Shown: positions 21,869-31,937, counted from the first letter of the stretch. The stretch: DNA of 64,000 nucleotides from Blastobasis lacticolella (GCA_905147135.1 LR990067.1:6758001-6822000), one strand, 5' to 3'. Made by a program: numbers and translations. The notes: generated by a model not told the origin, from the sequence alone.

Positions 21869-24800
21869 GTGAGTCTTGAATTTATAGATATTCTTTAGAT
21901 ATGTAGATCACAAAGATAACAAAAATACACACAAACTTTCGCATTTATAATATTAAACGGGAGTGGGTATACTTAGTCGAAGGATTAGGTTTATTCCCTA
22001 ATTACTTCCCAATTGTCATCTCTAGCAGCGTCTAAAGGGAACAGGACTAATTGTCGCCCCGGATGACAATTGAGAACAACTGGGAATATAAAAGTTCTTT
22101 CGTTCATCCCTAGCACACATCATCTCACTCCTCCAAATCCCGACATGCCTAACAACATCTCTTATTTCTCTTCCCTAGGAGGCGGCGGCAGCTCCAGCGG
22201 CTCCCAGCACTCGCCATCAGCCTACGCGGGGGGCACGGCACCTCCGCACTCTCCTACGCCGTCCTCCACGCCGGTGTCCGAGCTGTCCCCCGGACTGTCC
22301 CCCACCGGGACACCCTGGGACGTCAAGCAGCCCCCGCAGCAGCCCTGGGACGTGAAGGTCGGATATGTAAGAGTTTTGGACGTTTGATTTTTATATTTTA
22401 TTGGCTGTGGGCTGGATACTCCTCACTACGTAGACTCTCGCTTGGACGATTTGGATGTGGAATGAGCTCCTAGTGTTTCCTTTCGACTATGTCATAGGAT
22501 CGTTCAATAGGGGTGTCAGAGGTCTCTTTTGTGGAGGGTAACGCATGGGTGGCGCCACTGGTGTTACTGACGTGCAAATGTGGCGGGGACCACTTTCATA
22601 AAAAAAGGAAATTGGTTAACCCTTGAAAACCTTGAAACCTTCACATGATCCAATCTGGTCAGGTTACCCTGTTAAGGGTCACGGAGATCAAATGGCAGTA
22701 GCTTTAATTACCTTATATGTCATGGCGGACCCCGGGCCATTAACGCCAACCGTTGTATATAAACGTGGGATATAATTAAAAGAAAGAAATAGACGAGAAA
22801 TGGGTATTTGAGAGTTTTCATGAATATTGCTTTAGTTCCCTATTAGCAATTAGTTACCAGATGGATGGTAGTTATAAATAAAACTATACTATTGTTGACG
22901 CTAAACAGAGTCTTCCACTCCCATTGAGTGTTCAACTGCGGGCGCAAACGGCTGAGGAAAACTAATAATTTTAATTAATCAGGCGTTTCGGCACACGGAC
23001 CAAAACCAGACCGCGCTGAAACGCCTGAACATTCTGGTAAATATCTGACAATTAGTGACAATGTGGTCTCTCCCTACTCCCCAAAGAAAAAGAGCGTGAC
23101 GGCATGTATCTGTGTATATAAATATCTGACGATGCCTTCCACCCACAGCCGACGGCAGGCCGGTCACCTGACGGTTCCTCGTGCGACGTGAAGCCGCCTC
23201 ACCAGCAGTCCTGGGACCCACGGGTCGGATACGTAAGTGTCTCTCATCCGTATTCCGAAACGTTACTATGAGGTCTCACAGCGCGGGAACGCACAGGGTT
23301 CCAACTAACGATAGCCTTCAGTGGCGATGTATACTATTGGTCCGTGAAAATGACTTAATTGATAAATAATAGAACCGTATTGAACTCAGTGCGTTCACTT
23401 CGCAGACGAGTACTGTGATAACGCATAGTAACGTTACTTTAAGTTTAATGTTACTTTAAGACTGTACTGTTTATGAATGTGTGTATTACTCTGATAGTTT
23501 GTAGTACGGTCTAGGAAAGCAGCGCTGCCATTACGCTTTGCTAGAGGGCAGGTTTTCCAACAAATATAAAAATAAATAAAGTAACGAACTTTTTATTTCC
23601 CTATTTTTTGTACATAAAAAAAGTTATTCGTGCCCTTATATTTATCTCGGGCCTTATACCACCCTGACTTGTATTTTTACTAGGCATGCTTTTAATAGCT
23701 CAAGTCGAGGTGCCGGGAAAGATCCTACTGGGTACCGATTCTGGTGTGCAATGCAGTTGTTATTATGATGCAATGTAACTGTGATGTTACTATAACTACG
23801 TCGAGGTATCGAGTCAGTCCCAGCATCATCCCAGTTAAATTGCAGTTAAATCATTCTTTGACCTTTGACACGTTTTCGTTGGCAGAATTGAACGCAGTTT
23901 GACAACTAAGTAAGATGTAACTTAGTAATTTATTTATTTTTTGGAGTCAGCCATATAAAACCATAATGCAACTAAAGTAAGTACCAGAAAACGAATTGTG
24001 GAAAAGTTCGAACTCATGAAAGATGCAACTCAACATCTGTCATTTGAATAACAATCACACGTTTGACATGCGATGCAATTGTAATGTTACAGCAATTGAG
24101 ACGATTTCCGTACTGAATCGAAGCCCTGTGGCAATTTGATATGAAAGACTTCCATTTGCTTTTCCAATTTTCACAACGCATTTTTTTGTCACAACTTTCT
24201 TGCCAGCCTTGTACAATACCTACCACAGAGTAATAACCAACTTGTGGCGTGCAAAACATCCCATCACACGCACCCTTAGCAACTCGTAGGTGCGTCCACC
24301 ACACCCAGCGTTTTAACAGGATTGCCATAAAGTAATGCTGTTAATGGTTGACAATAGATTAATGACAATTTTTTCATTTACGTAGCTATACCCATTAGGG
24401 GAGGGCTTTAAAATTGGAGCGTTATAGAGATTGGTGCTGGTCTGTTTTTAGGTCGCTGGTTACCGGAATTGAATGTTGTTTGGGGGCGCAATAGTGGTTG
24501 TGACAAGTTCTTGTTGGTTTTTACTTATGTGTTTTCGCGGTATGATTGTAAATTAGTATGATGTTGAGGTTCAAAACGGTACAAAAATGCAATCATATTA
24601 TTCATGCGGCACGAAAAAATTAATTTAGATTTTTATGTTGCTTTTATGTGTTATTTTGAGCGTCCATTATTTATCGTGTTATTTTTATTGGGGTTGTTCT
24701 AAAGAGACAGCTTAAATGGAATGAGCGACCTTATTTTATTTATTTGTTTCACCGCTCTGGATTCAAGGCCTCTTGAGTGCTGTTATCATCATATATTTAA

Positions 24801-26757
24801 GAGTGCTCTCCATTGCTCTTTGAATTACCTTTCTATGCCTAGTGAGAGACCAAATCTTGATATTTACTACTGTGGTAGAACATGGACGAACAGTTCACCT
24901 GATGAAAACCGCCTACCGTCATCCAGGACATTTGCAACCTACGGCCTTATTTTGTACTCTTGTCGGTGGAGCAATCGCCACGTTGAGTCCCGTGACACAA
25001 AAAGTAAAAATGAGTTTCGTTACCTATAAAATTTAAAAAAACAAATACTTAACCCCCTCCCCCCTTCGCAGGGCGCGCCGCCCGGCCCGTGGGACATGAA
25101 GGGCGCGCACGCGCACGCGCTGCACCACCAGCCGGCGCCGCAGCCGCACCCGCCGTACGTGCCGCAGTACTCCTGGTACCAGGCGGAGGCCAACCCTGGA
25201 CTGTTGACGTGAGTACCGTTTCTAAACTACCGTTTCTAAATCTCCAGTGCTCCATTGGGTGGGGATTTAGGGATTTAGGGAACCGTGGCTTTGGCAGTGG
25301 AGGCATTCGCCTTTTTGCTGCCAGAGCAACGTGTTATAGAGTTGGGCAACGCATTGGCGATACTCTTGGTGTTGCTAATGTCTATAGGCAGTGGTGACCA
25401 CTTTCCATCAGGTGGCCCGCTTGCCTGTCTGCCTACCGTATGACATAAAAAGATGAGACTGCAAGCGATTACAAATTCTCTTGGAAATATAAAGAATAAA
25501 ATGTCCGATTTTGAGAAACAACCTAGTTTAATCGCACCATACGCACAATTTAGTCAAGAGCTTGCGATGCCCACATAAGCACGAATAGATTAGATGTCTG
25601 TCACAAAAATACAGGTCTGTCTACTTATTGAAAAAACCAACGGCTTTCTAAAGCGAAATGTAATATTACAGTGACAACGGCCTGTCGATATTCCACCGGA
25701 TGGGTCTGCGGAACCCATACGCTAACATGGGACCAAACGATTACAACCCTGATAGCTGAAGACTGGACAACATTAGTGTTAATAGTTTAATTCACATGGC
25801 CGGGTGAAAGCCGGAGCCTGGAGGACTACTCTTTAAGCTCGAGATTCTAATATTCAGATGTTAAGTCTCAAGCAAGATTCATAATTTGAATTTTACATGA
25901 ACTTGACACTTTTTCACATTGGACGGATTCGAAGTCTCGAATCGCGGACTTAGAGATTAGCCCTATGTTCTTGAAGCCACAATTTTGTATTGTAAAGTAC
26001 CAATGGCACACATTACTATACAAGTAAAAGTATTCGGTGCAAGTAACTGTAGAGTATAATCAGAAATATATTAAAAAAAGGGATTTTTCGATAACTATTT
26101 TCTATCATGAAATTGTACAGGGGATTGAATGCTACCGTAATAACTTGCGCCACATGTTCTATTAATGTTTAAATGCAAACTTGTAGGCTTTGGGCTCTGG
26201 CTGCTGAAGTGCCAAGTTCGCAATTCAAACTCATAACTACAACATTCTATTTTGTTTTAAATTAAACTTGATATAAAATTGGATGGAATATAAAAGACCT
26301 AAACTAAAGCACAATAGGTATCTACTTAAAAAACTCTAATAGATAATTATAATTTTTGATATGAATTAATGAAGAATTGGTCATCCGTTTTACCTTGTAG
26401 TTTAAGTGTAAAATTGCTATTTAAAAGTTTACAACTGTGTTTTTTCAATAACTATTGTATTTCACGAACTTGGCTCTTACCAGCGATTACGGCATCCTAC
26501 AGTCATTTCTTTTAGGAAATGGTAATTGTAACTTATTGTTTGTTGTCAGTAGATAGATATTGTGATCGTTTCTTTTATTTTTACTTAGTTAAATATTTAG
26601 AAAAAATGTTATCCGCCATTTTGTGAATACTTACATTGATGCGAGATTGAGGCCATTCAGTATTCTAAAACCTGAAAACACCTGAAACTTTTTCAATTTT
26701 ATAACAAAAACATTAATTAAAGAATTTTTTGTTAACAGGGTGTGGCCAGCGGTCTAA
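21742..26757 (+). CDS. Dll: Distal-less homeobox transcription factor, 3' half (spliced)
   Basis: Dll is a nuclear homeodomain protein that binds TAAT-type sites. It specifies distal appendages, and in butterflies it is linked to wing spots (family knowledge). Exons seen: 21742-21868, 22179-22366, 23149-23232, 25072-25208, then either 26739-26757 or 25672-25759. All have GT/AG borders and compatible phases. The first exon gives homeodomain residues 45-60 (VKIWFQNRRSKYKK) plus MMKAAQ, the Dll/Dlx signature. Later exons hold HSPTPSSTPVSELSP and YVPQYSWYQAE, both close to insect Dll. The protein's N-terminal half and start codon are outside the window. Exons are GC-rich against an AT-rich background, as in active coding. 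The family assignment is near certain; which optional exons are used is inferred. Confidence 0.95.
22179..22366 (+). CDS. Dll: Dll exon: serine/proline-rich region with conserved SELSP motif
   Basis: 188 nt. The acceptor CTTCCCTAG ends at 22178; the split codon G|GA gives glycine. It encodes GGGSSSGSQHSPSAYAGGT, PPHSPTPSSTPVSELSPGLS and then TPWDVKQPPQQPWDVKVGY. The HSPTPSSTPVSELSP block is shared with Drosophila Dll (recalled, not aligned). The donor TAT|GTAAGA at 22367 is strong and leaves phase 0. A weaker GT at 22358 (AAG|GTCGGA) would drop V-G-Y and also stay in frame. Confidence 0.93.
22447..22605 (+). mobile_element. LINE 3' tail (family D) in Dll intron
   Basis: GGAATGAGCTCCTAGTGTTT, TATGTCATAGGATCGTTCAA and GGTGTTACTGACGTGCAAAT match 5597-5800 and 62340-62520. 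It lies on the coding strand between two Dll exons, 80 bp after a donor. It is truncated and decayed. Confidence 0.7.
22643..22750 (+). mobile_element. SINE family A fragment in Dll intron
   Basis: CATGATCCAATCTGGTCAGG, GGGTCACGGAGATCAAATGG and CGGACCCCGGGCCATTAACG match the 3' half of the full copy at 52001-52320. Confidence 0.75.
23149..23232 (+). CDS. Dll: Dll exon: 28-codon symmetric exon, candidate cassette
   Basis: 84 nt, phase 0 on both sides. The acceptor CCACCCACAG ends at 23148 and the donor TAC|GTAAGT is at 23233. It encodes PTAGRSPDGSSCDVKPPHQQ then SWDPRVGY. Its end repeats the end of the preceding exon (QQPWDVKVGY) at protein and DNA level, so it probably arose by duplication of that exon's 3' part. 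Because its length is a multiple of three and its phases match, it can be included or skipped without frame change. Inclusion in mature mRNA is likely but unproven. Confidence 0.82.
23729..24132. mobile_element. MITE with GGTACCGATTCTGG-type terminal inverted repeats
   Basis: About 400 bp, with starts and ends that are imperfect inverted copies (GGTACCGATTCTGGTGTGC against ...CGTACTGAATCGAAGCCCTG). A second, better preserved copy is at 34910-35322. No transposase coding. It sits inside the Dll intron between 23232 and 25072. Confidence 0.75.
24135..25060. other. Dll: Dll intron sequence, no further gene recognised
   Basis: The + open frame at 24721-25029 and the - frame at 24014-24328 show no conserved motif. 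Part of the latter is MITE sequence. The run of C just before 25071 is the polypyrimidine tract of the next exon. Confidence 0.5.
25072..25208 (+). CDS. Dll: Dll exon: C-terminal YVPQYSWYQAE region
   Basis: 137 nt. The acceptor CCCCTTCGCAG ends at 25071; the donor is AC|GTGAGT at 25209. It encodes GAPPGPWDMKGAHAHALHHQ, a His/Ala/Pro-rich stretch, and PYVPQYSWYQAEANPGLLT. The last codon is split after AC (phase 2). PYVPQY-WYQ-E-NP closely resembles the Drosophila Dll C-terminus (recalled). The exon is very GC-rich, with GCGCAC repeats coding AHAHA. PWDMK is another instance of the WD-x-K motif in the two preceding exons. Confidence 0.94.
25230..25447 (+). repeat. Interspersed repeat, family D2, in Dll intron
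   Basis: CCAGTGCTCCATTGGGTGGG, ACCGTGGCTTTGGCAGTGGA, AGGCAGTGGTGACCACTTTC and CCGCTTGCCTGTCTGCCTAC are shared with the copy at 53816-54087. It starts about 20 bp past the Dll donor at 25209 and apparently leaves splicing signals intact. Confidence 0.8.
25672..25759 (+). CDS. Dll: Dll alternative terminal exon (proximal), 28-residue tail
   Basis: The acceptor TAATATTACAG ends at 25671. The first base T completes the split codon AC|T (threonine). Then come DNGLSIFHRMGLRNPYANMG, PNDYNPDS and TGA at 25757-25759. The phase is exactly that needed after donor 25209, so the protein would end ...GLLT-DNGLSIF... instead of ...GLLT-VWPAV. Chance alone rarely offers an acceptor in the right phase followed by such a clean frame, but I do not know this tail from other Dll proteins. 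If used, the transcript would probably end before 26738; an ATTAAA at 26261-26266 is a possible poly(A) signal. Confidence 0.62.
26739..26757 (+). CDS. Dll: Dll terminal exon (distal): conserved TVWPAV end
   Basis: Acceptor TTTTTTGTTAACAG ends at 26738. The G completes the split codon AC|G (threonine); GTG TGG CCA GCG GTC TAA follows, giving TVWPAV and stop at 26755-26757. Drosophila Dll ends in the same VWPAV (recalled). With only 19 coding bases it cannot be found by ORF length. The + open frame through 26978 in another register is 3' UTR. Confidence 0.9.
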
Positions 26758-28480
26758 CAGACAACGGACAAATGAAAAAAATATTAAGTTTCAATGTAAG
26801 TGTTAAAATTCACTACAAAATGGCGGAAAGCAAAATGGCGTACGTGGAAAGAAAATGGCGGGTAGCCTTTTTCTTCTTTTTGAAAATCATAAATTGTATC
26901 GGCACAACCAACTTTAATTTTAAGAAAAACTATTTAATAGTAATAAAAATCATTGTAAATTTCTACAGTTATTATTAAATAGAGTAAATGTTAAAAATAT
27001 TAACTTGTAAATGTTATGTATTTTTTCTTCTTATTCATGAAGCTATAATGGAAAAGAAGATAAAATAATATAATTACGCAATTGAAGAAGGCGGGAAAAT
27101 AAAATTGTACATTTGTGGTTAAAGTTTTAATGCAGGATTTTTATTCATAACAATAAAAAGGGAGCAGGATTCAATATAAATTTAAAGGAATAATTTCAAA
27201 ATAATTGCTATCAAAACTTTAATTCACAAATATTTTGGGCTAAAATGGTTCCTAAATCGAAAATAGTAAAACAATATCACCCAAAAGATGCACAACACAA
27301 TCTCGGACGAAATAAAAATATATTTCGTCTAAGAACACTACTATAATATTATGATACATGTAAAGGTGTAATTTTTTACTGTTTCTATGTCATTTATGCA
27401 AGTTGTTCACAAAATCCATCAGCAGTTTAGTAAATTATATTTTAATTTAGACAAAAGTACAACTACATTGAGATAATTATAATATTTTTTGGTTAAACCT
27501 AAATTGTAGCCTGCGTGAAAGTTGTAGTACCTATTTTATGTGGCGTCAATATGTTACAAACTTGTTGTTTCTTTCATAAACAAATTAGATAATTTGTTAC
27601 TGCTAAACTTTTTATTAAATACTGCTCACTTGTACACATACAGTGTTATTTTTATATCATATACGTATTTATGTCTGTTTTGTCTACTTTATCAGTGAAT
27701 AATATTTAAGCAGGGTATAAAATACAACCGTATTAATTTAACATTGTACCGGTAGTCTACATTGATTCATAATTCGTAAATTTGGTAAATTAAATCTTTT
27801 TCGTGATATTTTTTTTGTTACTTGTCTATACTAAACACTGTATTTGTTTTGAACCTTGCGTAAAAATGTATAAATTGTAATAAGCTTTAAATCATTAAAT
27901 TCTTTATTTATTTAGATGTATAAAGAATCCGAAAATAAATCGAAAACTATGAGCACAAACCAGTCTGTTGTGATAAAAATAATTTTAAGTCCTTGTGTTA
28001 TCTTCTTTAGAAAAAAATGTTAGAACGGTATATTTATTAGAATTTTTTGTGCAAAAATTGTGTTCTAAATGCAAAAAGGAATTTTATTTAAGCTATAATT
28101 AATTTTTATCTTTAATTTTTTTTTCTTCTACGTTGTTGTGTACGTGAAGCATAAGGGTAATTTATCAAATAAATATGATTTCTGAGGCTGTCTCAAATAT
28201 CTGTATAAATTCTGAGTAATTGAAACACCTTGCAATTGTATAGTTTTTTTGTATAAATTGCCTCAAATGTGAATGTCACTTTAGAATGGGTCTTTACGGG
28301 ATGAATTTAAAAATGTAAATATTTGTTGTAATATATAGTAAAATAAAATATACATATAAATATAGGTAGATAGAGTAATTACTTTATAACTACAGTGTAT
28401 TATAAATTAAGGAAAGAGGAAATAAGAAAAAAAATGAATTAATTTCTTTTGTCAAATAAAAAAAGGAAAAAATTGCATTT
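26758..28480 (+). other. Dll: Probable Dll 3' UTR with several poly(A) signals
   Basis: AT-rich and free of recognisable repeats, unlike its surroundings. AATAAA occurs at 26942, 27152, 27311, 27934, 28168, 28342 and 28455. ATTTATTTA (AU-rich element core) is at about 27905 and TGTAAATA (Pumilio-type site) at 28314-28321. Transposon sequence resumes after about 28560, so the transcript most likely ends at or before about 28480. The exact cleavage site is inferred. Confidence 0.55.
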
Positions 28481-28694
28481 AGCGCTTTTATTTTGAACAC
28501 CCAAATCTATGCTTTATTTAGACATCAAAAGTACGTATTTAGGTATAAAAAAATCGCATATTTTACTAACAATAAGTAATAATCGTCATCGTTATCATCA
28601 TCATCCGCCGGACATCTACTGTTGGACTAAGTGACACCTTTCAGAAACTATTGACATCGTTTCACTGGGGACAAGAAAAGCGGGTATCCCTCAA

Positions 28695-28880
28695 TTAGCC
28701 GCTTTAGTTCAACCTTTATAATGCGTACGGGTAAGGAATGGAACGCGTTACCTGTGAGTGTGTTCCCTGATCACTATAATCTAGACGCCTTCAAGGTCAG
28801 CGTGAATAGGCTGTTCCTAGACAGGCATGCTCCATCATCGCGCGCATCGTCACTTACATGTCAAATACCTGGCTAATCTA
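28695..28880 (+). mobile_element. LINE 3' tail (family A)
   Basis: TTTATAATGCGTACGGGTAA, GGAATGGAACGCGTTACCTG and GACAGGCATGCTCCATCATC match the last 190 bp of the LINE at 56405-57195. The frame is close to intact ([23 protein letters not shown]). An A-run follows. Confidence 0.8.
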
Positions 28881-29228
28881 ATGTAAAAATACTATCCGAT
28901 CGGCTTACAAAGTCATTAGGTACCATCATTATTTTTATATGTAAAAAGGTAAAAAGTATTAAACAAAACGGTTTAGATAAAGTAGACAATCTAAATGGTG
29001 TATAATCAGAAACTTGTCTGGGAGCACTACCGTGTCCCCTAATTTTGAGCATTAATATTCTCTATCAATGTTCAAGTCTCACCATAGTCACTTTGGTTGA
29101 CTTTAAGCTGTCATAAGCCACGTCAGATGCCCTCGGCCATCTTGAAGCTACTAAACTACAGGTCTTATTTGGCTAAACTATAATAGACGCTCCGATTTGC
29201 TTCGACCAAATGCCAGTTGCATTTGATA

Positions 29229-29361
29229 CTAATCCTTACGAAGTACAAAATAAAGTCGCTTTTGGGTGTGGAGGACGTGGTCGGACGTCCGACCAAGGTG
29301 GCTCGCCCGCGCATCCGTATTAATCCAAAAGTGACTTTATTTTGTACTTCGTAAGGATTAG
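29229..29361. mobile_element. Foldback/MITE with about 36-bp terminal inverted repeats
   Basis: The left arm CTAATCCTTACGAAGTACAA continues to AAATAAAGTCGCTTTTG and mirrors the right arm ending TTCGTAAGGATTAG. The centre has the perfect palindrome TGGTCGGACGTCCGACCA. It resembles 'AAAGTCGCTTTT' elements. No ORF of its own. Confidence 0.85.
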
Positions 29362-29529
29362 AATCAACTGCCACTGACGGTTGGTCGGCTTCAGCCAAAA
29401 CGGAATGTCTGTTACTAGTTTTAGACATCAACGCTTGGTCGAGTGTTGTGTAAGCCTCGGCGATACGTGGGTAATAGGTGCATTTACCTGCCGGTTCCAG
29501 GAAAGAGGTCCTACGGAAGGCCTAATAAG

Positions 29530-29620
29530 AAATAACTTACGACGCGAGGATGCCGAAGACCGGGCGAAGTGGAGAAGAAAGAGTAGGAAAGCAGACCCTT
29601 GCAGAAGATGGACTTGACCG
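29530..29620 (+). mobile_element. LINE C-terminal fragment
   Basis: Encodes NNLRREDAEDRAKWRRKSRK then ADPCRRW, a C-terminal pattern (RRED-A-DRAKWRR) of insect non-LTR retrotransposons. A reverse copy of the same segment is at 44528-44640. Confidence 0.65.
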
Positions 29621-29765
29621 GTAGGGAGATGATGTTCGTCTTGCCAGTGTTGGAGATCGTTATTTTTTAAGTCATATCGTAATTTGTTGAAATTATAATA
29701 CAGAAAACGCTTCAGACAGACTTGATCCACGTAGGACATAGTATCTGACCTGTGGGCTAATAACC

Positions 29766-29977
29766 TAACTCTGTTGCCAACAATTCTCTTATTTCAATGA
29801 TTGAAATTGTTACTTTTGCGATAACGTATAATGGATTTCAGTTTCAGTTTCACGGAACAGTTTCAGTTTATTGTAAAGAAAGATTGTCAGCAACTGAACC
29901 CATGAAATCGATGATACGTAATCGCAAAAGTAACAATTTCAATCATTGAAATCAGATCATTGGTAGAAACAGAGTTA
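29766..29977. mobile_element. Foldback MITE, family H, copy 1
   Basis: Outer ends TAACTCTGTTGCC and GGTAGAAACAGAGTTA are inverted. Inner arms TTTCAATGATTGAAATTGTT and its inverse at 29931-29951 match perfectly and continue into ACTTTTGCGAT. A TTTCAGTTTCAGTTTCA stretch lies in the centre. The second copy is at 36305-36470. No coding. Confidence 0.9.
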
Positions 29978-30239
29978 CGTAAATAGCCCTGCCTCTAACA
30001 TAATAGTCGACTTGTCAGCTGCAGAGAAAATTGAGCCCCAGTGCCCAGCCATAGCACACCTACACATAGTCCATCACAGAATTTGCTATGAAGTCCATGC
30101 CCTCATCATCATCATGTAGTGATGAATTGTTGTGCGATCTAACACCATCCTCTTTCCACCTTCTGGACAAACGACGCGGACGGACGTCATACATATGTCA
30201 TTTATGTCGTAGATATGTCTACTAAGTTGTCCATATTAC

Positions 30240-30550
30240 AATGTGCCTAAAGAATGGAACGCTCTGCCTGTGAATATGGAACCGAACAGACGATCTGTCC
30301 AGGCTGACTTGTCGTATTTCGTAAAAAAACAATACCCAAAATCACGACTTGCCGTTTCAATCCCGCTACTTACATTGTACAGATGTTTTGAATCATCAAG
30401 AAACACTTTTCAACGAATACTGTTGCAAATTATCCATTTCAATATATAATTTCCATAACCAAATAAGACAAATCAGTCTGGACAGATTATAGACTTCTTC
30501 AAGGTCATAATGAATAGGTTTAGGCTGTTTCTAGACAGGCAGCTTCGTGT
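30240..30550 (+). mobile_element. Interrupted LINE tail remnant
   Basis: 30240-30280 (AAAGAATGGAACGCTCTGCC) and 30478-30550 (TTCAAGGTCATAATGAATAG, CTGTTTCTAGACAGGCAG) are consecutive parts of a family-A LINE tail. About 200 bp of other sequence separates them. Confidence 0.5.
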
Positions 30551-30791
30551 CGTGCTTACTCAAGTCAGTAAATATTACACATCGGCTTGTTTCGCCTTCG
30601 TATTTAGTCACATGCGTGCGACAGAGACGACGAACTACGAAAACGCACTAACGTATGTGCATTATAAAATTTGACATATATTTGCCTTACACGACATCAC
30701 ATCAGTGGACCACACAGTGGACAGGCCTCCTGATGGCCTCTACGAAGCCGAAGTAGCCAATGTGCATATATTCAGGTACCGTGCTACACAT

Positions 30792-31180
30792 TAAATAAAT
30801 AAAAAATCATCTTGGCGTTAATGTCCCGGTTGTGGATCGGGGCCCGCCTTGACCATGATCCAGGATTTTGCAATCAGATAATTACAGTGGAGCGACTACC
30901 ATCTGACCTAAGTGACTCTGCTACCAGGGCATCTTGACAAGCTGACCAGATTGGATCATGGTTACAATTTCAGTCGCCTGAATGTGCAGGTTTCATCATC
31001 CCTCACCGTTAGAGCATCGATTAGACATATATAACTCCAGTACATAATTCAGGAAAGAGTCATTTTCACATGGTAGCCAAAGACTGATGTATATTTCTAT
31101 GATGGCAGCAGTGGGCTTCGAACCCGGTACTTCTCTCTTACGAGTCGGATATCTTAACCTCTTAGCCACCGACGCTCCCC
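30792..31180 (-). mobile_element. SINE family A, full length (reverse)
   Basis: An A-rich tail lies on the left, then TCATCTTGGCGTTAATGTCC, TTGACCATGATCCAGGATTT and GATTGGATCATGGTTACAAT. On the - strand the B-box GGTTCGAAGCC is at 31114-31124, and the head ends CCACCGACGCTCC. It has tRNA-derived SINE structure. Confidence 0.88.
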
Positions 31181-31900
31181 ATTACGAAAATACTGCAACA
31201 AATTAATTAATACCCACATATTTCAGTAAAACCTGTTAGTTCGGTGGATATTCTGCACTAATACAGGTTACACTATTATATCATTAGTAGCATAACTATA
31301 TCAATATGAATCCATTGGAAGAAAAACGAAGCAAGAAGTTGTCAACCTTTTGTAAGACTAACTAGTTATTAATAATTGGGTTGATATGTCGTTTTTTAAA
31401 TAAATGAGTGTTACCACTGGTAATGTGGACTCGGGAAATTTTTATAATGACTAGATTATTTTCATGTTACACATATTGATTATGTGGATATCTTGTTCAA
31501 TAGATAAATAAAGGAATAAGTGTGACAAGGATAGAAGAGAGGAGGTGAAGCATCAGTATATTTTTTGGGTCATTTATTACAACACAGACTTTCACCAACA
31601 CCAGTACCAAAATCATCACGACCATCATCCAGCAACATCCGACCTCCATCTCCCAGATCAATGGCTCTGACTTTAGTTTTTTTTTTTCGGCCATTTTTTT
31701 TTCGCAACTCGCAACTGTGCCAAGCCGCATGCCGGACGGTGCGGCCGCGAAAGTGCAAAAACAAATATCCCTTTGCCACAGCGCCGACGCAGAAAAACTT
31801 CGCAGTACAGCTGGACGTTTCAATAAAGACGAATGTAATTGGCTGATCGTCGTTTTAATTGCTGTGTGCGCGTGAGTCGATCCCGTGGCTTGAGTTTGGT

Positions 31901-31937
31901 GGGTTTGGGTTGCGGGTGGAGGGTGGGGGCTGGGGGG
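31901..31937 (+). other. Guanine-tract run (G-quadruplex-capable)
   Basis: Six runs of three or more G with loops of 1-4 bases (GGGTTTGGGTTGCGGGTGGA then GGGTGGGGGCTGGGGGG). It meets the usual four-tract rule. No gene is nearby. Confidence 0.7.

Noticed and set aside
25049..25397. Long GC-rich open frames on both strands around the Dll exon at 25072
   Set aside because: They are shadows of the GC-rich coding exon; the residues are repetitive Ala/Arg/Pro with no motif, and the exon's own frame matches Dll.
26742..26978. 78-codon open frame overlapping the last Dll exon
   Set aside because: It lies in another register from TVWPAV-stop and has low-complexity lysine/asparagine content. It is 3' UTR read out of frame.
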